This document shows positions 15,128 to 19,594 of a DNA stretch of 19,594 bases, in pieces. Origin of the DNA: JALZAA01 sp035316005. GTDB lineage: Bacteria; Actinomycetota; Acidimicrobiia; IMCC26256; JACDBD01. Made by a program: the position numbers and the translations under genes. Numbering within the stretch: position 1 is the first letter of the stretch; each line of letters starts with the position of its first letter. The DNA is taken from assembly GCA_035316005.1 (NCBI GenBank), contig DATFXK010000060.1:1-19594 (forward strand), given 5' to 3'. The notes below the pieces were generated by a model that did not search any database, was not told the origin of the DNA, and saw nothing but the letters and a program-made list of their open reading frames with translations.

Positions 15128-15133
15128 ATGCTA
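15128..15133 (-). promoter_or_regulatory. TAGCAT hexamer containing the preceding stop codon
   Basis: Minus-strand TAGCAT (15133-15128) starts with the TAG stop of the acyltransferase/SGNH gene and ends nine bases before ATG 15118. The hexamer and spacing are identical to 13137-13142, suggesting a -10 box for a leaderless transcript. Confidence 0.35.
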
Positions 15134-17140
15134 CTTGTGGTCCGATGGGTTTCCTGGTCCGCCCGCCATCGCCTCCGGGCACTGCCATCCCGACGGCTCG
15201 CGCCGGCACTCGAGCACCGTGTCGAGCAGCCGCTTCGCCGGCCACGGTGCCGTGTCGGGCGTGAAGTGCGTGCCGTCCAGTGGTCGCAGCTCGATGCCGT
15301 GGACGGAGCGCGGACACGGTGGACCGCCGGGGCACACAGAGCCGGCGAAGTCGATGAGCGACACGGCAGCAGGGTGCGTACGCGCGTACTCCCGATACAG
15401 GTCGTTCAGCCGGACGTAGCGGGCGTCTTCGGCTGCATTCGAGGGCGCATAGTCGCTGGACGCTCTCGATGCCACGGTCGCGATGACGAGATGCGCGCCG
15501 GTCGCGGTAAGGCGCGTCACCGCGGCGTCGATCTCGCCGAGCATCGTGGCGTCCCATCTCGGGCTCCCGAACTTGACCAGCTCGCCGTCCACGATGCGGT
15601 CGTTGACCTCCCACATGCTCATCCAGACGACGATGTCCGGGCGGTCACGCGAGAGCTGCTCCCGTTCGTAGTCGGTGACGAGGTTCTCGCAGCCCCGGGC
15701 CTGAGCGGGGATCTTGCCGTCGAAATATGTGGCGACGCCGCCCACGACACCGCACCCGGCGACGAGGGCCGTATCGAGGACGATCCCGCTTCTGGCCGCG
15801 ACCGGCTCCAAGCCCGGCAGGAGCGTGTAGGGGATGGAGTCGCCGACGAGCAGCACGGTCGGCGCAGGCGGGTTCCCGACGCGCTGGACTCTGTCCGATC
15901 GCAAGGCCGCGGGCGGCGCCCGTCGTGACGGGAGCCGCTGGCCGACCCGGACGTTTTGGAGCGGCGTCGCCGCCGTCGCGCCGACCGTCGTCACCATGAC
16001 GATCACTGCGACAGTCGCGAACCCGGTTGGTACCGCGACGCGTCCCCGCCACCCTCGGAGCGCCCCGCGGCGGATGGGCTGTTCCACGAGATAGAAGGAC
16101 AGTGTGGCGGCAGCGAAGGTTGCCGCGAGCCGAGCGACGGTGAGAGCCGCTCCCGACAGGCCCGTGCGCGTCTCGGTCAACGCGACCGTGGCCGGCCAGT
16201 GCCACAGGTACAGCCCGTACGAGATGAGGCCGATCCAGCGCAGGGCGCCGAGCGACAGCAGCGCGCGCAGCGGTGACCAGGCTGCGCATCGAGTGGGCTG
16301 CACCGCTGACGCGATCACGACGGCGACGGCGATGGCGAAGACGAGCGATCCGCCGTGGTACAGGCCCGATCCCTGGTCGCTGACCGAAACCCACGCCCAC
16401 AAGCATGCGCCGGCGGCGACGAGACCCCCGGTGTGGAGCGCGATCACGCTGCCCCTCCGCTCGGGTTGCCACCGAATGAGCACGATCGCGAGCACCGCGC
16501 CGACGAGCAGCGTGTGGGCGCGCGCGTCGGTCCCGTAGTACGCCCGGGACGGGTCGGTCGGCTCGTAGAGCACCGCCATGACCAACGCGGACGCGGCGAT
16601 GCCGGCGACGCAGACGCCGGTGAGCACCGTGCGCGAGCCGCGGCCGACGCGCAGACAGACGAGCACGATCAGCGGCCACACCAGGTAGAACTGCTCCTCG
16701 ATCGCGAGTGACCAGAGATGCCGCATCGGCGACGGCAGAGAGAAGAGGTCGAAATAGGACTGGCCACTCAGCACGAAGTGCCAGTTGGCGAAGTAGAACA
16801 GGCTCGAGATGCCGTCTCCGCGCAAGGTGCCGAGCTGCGCCGCCGGCGCGAGCACCGCCGCGTAGAGCGCGACCGCGGCGAGCACCAGGAGCAAGGCGGG
16901 GAGGAGACGGCGGACCCGGCGGACCCAGAACGAGGGCAGGCTGATGTGACCTCGCCGGCCGAACTCCGTCAGCAGCAGCGTCGTGATGAGGTAGCCCGAC
17001 AGGACGAAGAAGGCGTCGACGCCGAGGAACCCGCCCGAGGCCCACCCTGCGCCGAAGTGGTACGCGATGACGGCCGCGACCGCGAACGCGCGCAGGCCGT
17101 CGAGCGCAGGCTGATATCGGATCCCGGCTTGCCCGTCCAC
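15131..17140 (-). CDS. OafA-type acyltransferase-3/SGNH fusion O-acyltransferase
   Basis: 669 residues. The N-terminal integral-membrane acyltransferase-3 domain (about 8-390) shows YQPALDGLRAFAV with His28, FLGVDAFFVLSGY, RRVRRLLPA, and SLAIEEQFYLVWPL. A linker leads to a C-terminal external SGNH hydrolase-like domain (about 425-645), with nucleophile Ser435 in VGDSIPY and the paired Asp622/His625 in LDGTHF. The membrane domain would bring an acyl group across the membrane and the SGNH domain would place it on a glycan. Two Cys pairs (Cys463/484 and Cys603/609) could form external disulfides. GTG 17140 follows a GGGGGA; the protein begins a few residues before the conserved DGLRA motif, as in other family members. 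Acceptor unknown. Confidence 0.9.
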   Translation of the reverse strand: MDGQAGIRYQPALDGLRAFAVAAVIAYHFGAGWASGGFLGVDAFFVLSGYLITTLLLTEFGRRGHISLPSFWVRRVRRLLPALLLVLAAVALYAAVLAPAAQLGTLRGDGISSLFYFANWHFVLSGQSYFDLFSLPSPMRHLWSLAIEEQFYLVWPLIVLVCLRVGRGSRTVLTGVCVAGIAASALVMAVLYEPTDPSRAYYGTDARAHTLLVGAVLAIVLIRWQPERRGSVIALHTGGLVAAGACLWAWVSVSDQGSGLYHGGSLVFAIAVAVVIASAVQPTRCAAWSPLRALLSLGALRWIGLISYGLYLWHWPATVALTETRTGLSGAALTVARLAATFAAATLSFYLVEQPIRRGALRGWRGRVAVPTGFATVAVIVMVTTVGATAATPLQNVRVGQRLPSRRAPPAALRSDRVQRVGNPPAPTVLLVGDSIPYTLLPGLEPVAARSGIVLDTALVAGCGVVGGVATYFDGKIPAQARGCENLVTDYEREQLSRDRPDIVVWMSMWEVNDRIVDGELVKFGSPRWDATMLGEIDAAVTRLTATGAHLVIATVASRASSDYAPSNAAEDARYVRLNDLYREYARTHPAAVSLIDFAGSVCPGGPPCPRSVHGIELRPLDGTHFTPDTAPWPAKRLLDTVLECRREPSGWQCPEAMAGGPGNPSDHK

Positions 17141-17173
17141 GGTTCCCCCGACTCCGCCCCCGACAGACGCGGC

Positions 17174-17179
17174 AGGTTA
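17174..17179 (-). promoter_or_regulatory. Possible -10 box TAACCT of the acyltransferase/SGNH gene
   Basis: Minus-strand TAACCT (17179-17174) is 33 bases before GTG 17140 and identical to the hexamer before ppm1. It would give a leader of about 27 bases containing the G-rich ribosome binding site. No good -35 box is seen. Confidence 0.3.
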
Positions 17180-17215
17180 GGGCAATCCGGCAGAAGTGCT
17201 CTAAACCGCCCGCAA

Positions 17216-17229
17216 GCCCGAAATCGGGC
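17216..17229 (-). terminator. Short hairpin after the methyltransferase stop, possible weak terminator
   Basis: GCCCGATTTCGGGC on the minus strand forms a five- or six-pair stem six bases after the methyltransferase stop codon. Only scattered T residues follow, so rho-independent termination is doubtful. It could instead be a palindromic binding site upstream of the acyltransferase gene. Confidence 0.3.
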
Positions 17230-17234
17230 AGATC

Positions 17235-18032
17235 TCAGCGGCGCGGGCCGCGGGCGACGGCGAAGAGGCCGGGCGTGGTGTCGACGATCTCGGGCGCCAT
17301 AAAGAAGTGCGAGTCGTCCAGGCCCGAGCCGATGCCGGAGCCGCGGCTGCCGAGCGCGCGGTATACAAGCGGCAGGGCGCGTTCGTACGACCAGACGTAC
17401 CACCGGCGCGGCATGCGGTGGCGCAACCCCAGCACGTCGAGCTTGAGGATCTTCTCGCCGCGCGCCCGACGAGCGGCGAAGTCGGCCTTGAGCTCGTCGG
17501 AGCCTTCGAGACCCCACACCTCGACGTCACGGAAGAACAGCTTGAGCAGACTTTCGAGCTCGCGCGGTTCGAACAGATAGACGTGAAAGGGGTTCTCGAA
17601 GTCCGCCGGCCGGTTCGGGGTGACGACGAACGCGGTGCCGGAGTCGGTGAGCACGCGGGCCACGGCGGCGACATGGAGCTCGGGCGCAGTGAAGTGCTCG
17701 ATGATGTGCGACGAGCACGCCCAGTCCACGCAGCGGCCGCGCAGGCCGAGCCGGGCGCCGTCCATCCCCGCGAAGTGCACGCCGACACCGTCCCGGAGGC
17801 CGGGGCCCCAGTCGGCCGACGCCGCCACCGCAGTGTCGGCGTCGTAGTCCACGCCGAGCACGAACCGGTCGGAGGAGGCGAGCCGGGCCGTCTCGTTGCC
17901 GACTCCGCAGCCGATGTCGAGCACCGTGCCGGGGCCGAGGCGGGCCACCATTTCGCGGTAGCCCGCGTCGTGGAAGGCGAGGAGCGAGTCGGGCGTCGCG
18001 CCCGCCATGGGCCGCTCGCCGGTCAGTCGCAC
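17235..18032 (-). CDS. Class I SAM-dependent methyltransferase (RLTGERP-type)
   Basis: 265 residues. The N-terminal RLTGERPMAGATPDSLLAFH (2-21) is a conserved lead-in of an actinobacterial methyltransferase group and fixes the start at GTG 18032. Motif I is TVLDIGCGVGNE (Asp39, Gly41, Gly43, Gly45), GVDYD is the ribose-binding strand, and SSHIIEHF is the post-motif. The RHRMPRRWYVWSYERAL segment lies in the C-terminal part. It is divergent from the GT4 gene with 81 bp between the starts. In M. tuberculosis, Rv0224c (methyltransferase) and Rv0225 (glycosyltransferase) are, as I recall, arranged the same way and lie not far from aftD. The substrate is unknown; methylation of an envelope glycolipid or saccharide is inferred. 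Confidence 0.86.
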   Translation of the reverse strand: MRLTGERPMAGATPDSLLAFHDAGYREMVARLGPGTVLDIGCGVGNETARLASSDRFVLGVDYDADTAVAASADWGPGLRDGVGVHFAGMDGARLGLRGRCVDWACSSHIIEHFTAPELHVAAVARVLTDSGTAFVVTPNRPADFENPFHVYLFEPRELESLLKLFFRDVEVWGLEGSDELKADFAARRARGEKILKLDVLGLRHRMPRRWYVWSYERALPLVYRALGSRGSGIGSGLDDSHFFMAPEIVDTTPGLFAVARGPRR

Positions 18033-18039
18033 GGGTTCG

Positions 18040-18045
18040 AGCCTA
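18040..18045 (-). promoter_or_regulatory. Predicted -10 box TAGGCT for the leaderless methyltransferase gene
   Basis: Minus-strand TAGGCT (18045-18040) ends seven bases before GTG 18032. No ribosome binding site is present, and the conserved RLTGERP start leaves no doubt about the initiation codon. This makes it one of the best leaderless candidates here. Confidence 0.5.
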
Positions 18046-18094
18046 GGAGCGTCGGGAACGGCGGCCCCGAACGGCCTCGGACGGCCCGCTCACC

Positions 18095-18100
18095 TAGCAT
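18095..18100 (+). promoter_or_regulatory. Predicted -10 box TAGCAT of the GT4/AftD-like operon
   Basis: TAGCAT ends 13 bases before ATG 18114. A transcript starting about seven bases later would have a leader of only a few bases and no ribosome binding site. The hexamer matches those at 13137 and 15128. Confidence 0.4.
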
Positions 18101-18113
18101 TTCTCCCCGACTC

Positions 18114-19319
18114 ATGGACCCCAGTGCGTCGACGCCGTCCCGGCGCGTCCCCGACCCGACCGAGGAGATCGCCAAGATCGGCGACCTTGCGGCCGAGGCC
18201 GGCATCCGACGCGTCTGCATGCTCGCCTGGCGCGACCTCGACGATCCTGAGGCCGGCGGATCTGAGGTGCACGCGTCGACCGTGGCCGCGCTCTGGGGTC
18301 ACGCGGGCATCGAGGTGACGATGCGGACGTCCTATGCCGCCGGGCACCCGCAGATCAGTTGGCGCGACGGATACCGCGTCATCCGCAAGGCGGGCCGCTA
18401 CATGGTGTTCCCGCGGGCGGCGTTCAGCGAGATGATGGGTTGGCACGGTTCGCGCGACGGCCTGGTCGAGATCTGGAACGGCATGCCCTTCTTCTCGCCT
18501 GTGTGGGGCAAGGGGCCGCGGATCGTCTGGCTCCACCACGTGCACGCCGAGATGTGGCAGATGACGCTGCCGCGGCGTCTCGCTGCGATGGGGAGCACGC
18601 TCGAGTCGAGAGTCGCGCCACATTTCTACCGGCGGACACCGATCGTCACGCTCTCGGAGTCGTCGAAGAGCGAGCTCGTCGACGAGCTGCGGTTCAAGCC
18701 CGACCGCGTGACGGTCGTGCCCCCCGGAGTCGACGCACGATTCTCGCCGGGCGACGCGAAGTCGCCGACGCCGCTCGTCGTGGCCGCCGGTCGCCTCGTT
18801 CCCGTGAAGCGTTTCGAGGAGCTCGTCGAGGTGCTCGTCCGCGTCAAGGAGCACCAGCCGCGCCTCGAGGCGGTCATCGTGGGAGAGGGATACCGCCGCG
18901 AGGATCTCGAGGCGCAACTGCGGGAGACGGGTGCCGACCGCTGGATCCGTCTCGCCGGCCACGTCAGCGACGACGAGCTGCTCGGTCTGTACCGGCGGGC
19001 GTGGGTCGTGGCGAGCGCGGCTGCGCGCGAGGGATGGGGGATGACGATCACCGAGGCGGGCGCGAGCGGGACGCCCGCGGTGGCAACTCGAATCGCCGGG
19101 CACAGCGACGCCATCGCGCACGGACTCAGCGGGTTGCTCGTCGACGGACGCGATGAGTTCGTAGGCGCGCTCGACCGGGTGCTGCGTGATACGGAGCTCC
19201 GCGATCGACTGAGCCGTGGTGCGATCGAGCACGCGTCCCGGTTCACCTGGGCGGCAACGGCTCGTGGGACGCTCGAAGTCCTCGCGGCCGATGCCGTCCG
19301 CCGCCGAGGACGACTGTGA
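18114..19319 (+). CDS. GT4-family (GT-B fold) glycosyltransferase
   Basis: 401 residues, cytoplasmic or membrane-associated. The N-terminal acceptor domain begins at about residue 31 (IRRVCMLAWRDLDDPEAGGSEVH, with the Gly-Gly acceptor loop). IVTLSESSKSELV (177-189) marks the interdomain region, and VVAAGRLVPVKRFEELV (222-238) opens the donor domain. The retaining-GT4 E-x7-E motif is Glu306 and Glu314 in EGWGMTITE. Nucleotide-sugar donor and acceptor are unknown. I chose ATG 18114 as it gives a normal family N-terminus; the long upstream open frame is antisense to the methyltransferase. The stop overlaps the AftD-like start (GTGA), so the two are probably co-expressed. The arrangement matches Rv0225-type genes near aftD in mycobacteria. 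Confidence 0.88.
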   Translation: MDPSASTPSRRVPDPTEEIAKIGDLAAEAGIRRVCMLAWRDLDDPEAGGSEVHASTVAALWGHAGIEVTMRTSYAAGHPQISWRDGYRVIRKAGRYMVFPRAAFSEMMGWHGSRDGLVEIWNGMPFFSPVWGKGPRIVWLHHVHAEMWQMTLPRRLAAMGSTLESRVAPHFYRRTPIVTLSESSKSELVDELRFKPDRVTVVPPGVDARFSPGDAKSPTPLVVAAGRLVPVKRFEELVEVLVRVKEHQPRLEAVIVGEGYRREDLEAQLRETGADRWIRLAGHVSDDELLGLYRRAWVVASAAAREGWGMTITEAGASGTPAVATRIAGHSDAIAHGLSGLLVDGRDEFVGALDRVLRDTELRDRLSRGAIEHASRFTWAATARGTLEVLAADAVRRRGRL

Positions 19320-19594
19320 CCACCGTGACCCGACGGCCGGCGCCGGCCACGACCGAGGCGCCGGCGGCACCGTCCGAGACCGCGCGCCGGCGGCGCGTAC
19401 TCGGGTACACGCTCCTCGCGGCGCTCTCGTACATCCCGCCCTTGCGCACGGCGCCGGGCAAGGTCGCCGCCGACACCAAGCAGTACCTGTACCTGGACCC
19501 GACGCGGCTCCTCGAGCGGGCGCCCTCCATGTGGGACCCGAACATCGGGCTGGGCACGGTCACCCACCAGAACATCGGCTACCTCTTCCCGATG
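19316..19594 (+). CDS. aftD: AftD-like alpha-(1->3)-arabinofuranosyltransferase, N-terminal fragment
   Basis: Only 93 residues lie in the window, open at the right edge. After a Pro/Ala/Thr-rich cytoplasmic start there is a first hydrophobic segment (RRVLGYTLLAALSYIPPL). The external-loop sequence DTKQYLYLDPTRLLERA...MWDP...GTVTHQNIGYLFPM follows, which I recognise as the start of AftD-type GT-C proteins (DTK...DP...MWDP...YLFPMGP). AftD adds alpha-1,3 arabinofuranose branches to arabinan in mycobacteria, using a decaprenyl-phosphate-arabinose donor. In a non-mycolic-acid actinobacterium the acceptor may differ. GTG 19316 overlaps the GT4 stop by 4 bp. The full protein would be expected to exceed 1,000 residues. 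Confidence 0.82.
   Translation, partial: MTTVTRRPAPATTEAPAAPSETARRRRVLGYTLLAALSYIPPLRTAPGKVAADTKQYLYLDPTRLLERAPSMWDPNIGLGTVTHQNIGYLFPM

Noticed and set aside
17307..18113. N-terminal extension of the GT4 frame across the methyltransferase
   Set aside because: The extension is antisense to a conserved methyltransferase and is Ala/Arg/Gly-rich. ATG 18114 gives a normal GT4 start.
1..19594. Search by eye for tRNA, rRNA, CRISPR arrays, insertion sequences and attachment sites
   Set aside because: No cloverleaf-like sequence, regularly spaced repeats, transposase or integrase motif was seen. Nearly all bases are in well-supported genes.

Overview
The window is G+C-rich (about two thirds or more by eye), and its proteins look actinobacterial. 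The partial gene at the right edge resembles AftD (arabinofuranosyltransferase). A stand-alone polyprenol-phosphate mannose synthase, a GT2/DUF2304 pair and a divergent methyltransferase/GT4 pair are further actinobacterial features. Many genes begin with no ribosome binding site, a few bases after a TAnnnT hexamer, as leaderless actinobacterial genes do. An uncultured Acidimicrobiia-type actinobacterium is my best guess, but the window alone does not prove it. I see no tRNA, rRNA, CRISPR array, insertion sequence or phage gene. No stretch longer than about 130 bases lacks a gene.

Layout. Positions 1-824 (minus) hold a partial secreted endonuclease/exonuclease/phosphatase-family protein. It is divergent from a two-gene plus-strand operon at 953-2448 (zinc alcohol dehydrogenase and VOC protein). 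Between them lie back-to-back promoters sharing one palindromic operator, plus a structured repeat. Positions 2477-5181 (plus) encode two overlapping GT-C-type membrane glycosyltransferases. A second repeat copy and a palindromic leader precede an FAD oxidoreductase at 5348-6880. That gene converges on, and overlaps by 59 bp, the minus-strand block 6822-17140.

Read in its direction of transcription, the minus block is: an acyltransferase-3/SGNH fusion, a second acyltransferase-3, a methyltransferase, a GT2, a DUF2304 membrane protein, two tandem paralogous GT-C proteins, a third GT-C-like protein, and Ppm1. Most junctions overlap by 4 bp or are separated by fewer than 30 bp. A further methyltransferase (17235-18032, minus) is divergent from a GT4 (18114-19319, plus), which overlaps the AftD-like gene by 4 bp.

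How the genes may work together (inference): this is a cell-envelope glycan or glycolipid region. Ppm1 would make polyprenyl-phosphate-mannose. The GT-C enzymes would add sugars from lipid-phosphate donors outside the membrane. The GT2 and GT4 enzymes would act on the cytoplasmic side. The acyltransferases and methyltransferases would decorate the product. The alcohol dehydrogenase/VOC operon looks like a separately controlled metabolic unit.

The observations most worth checking are: the repeat at 840-889 and 5183-5231, whose stem shows a compensatory base-pair change; the shared operator at 920-935; and the recurrent start-proximal TAnnnT hexamers, two of which contain the stop codon of the gene before.
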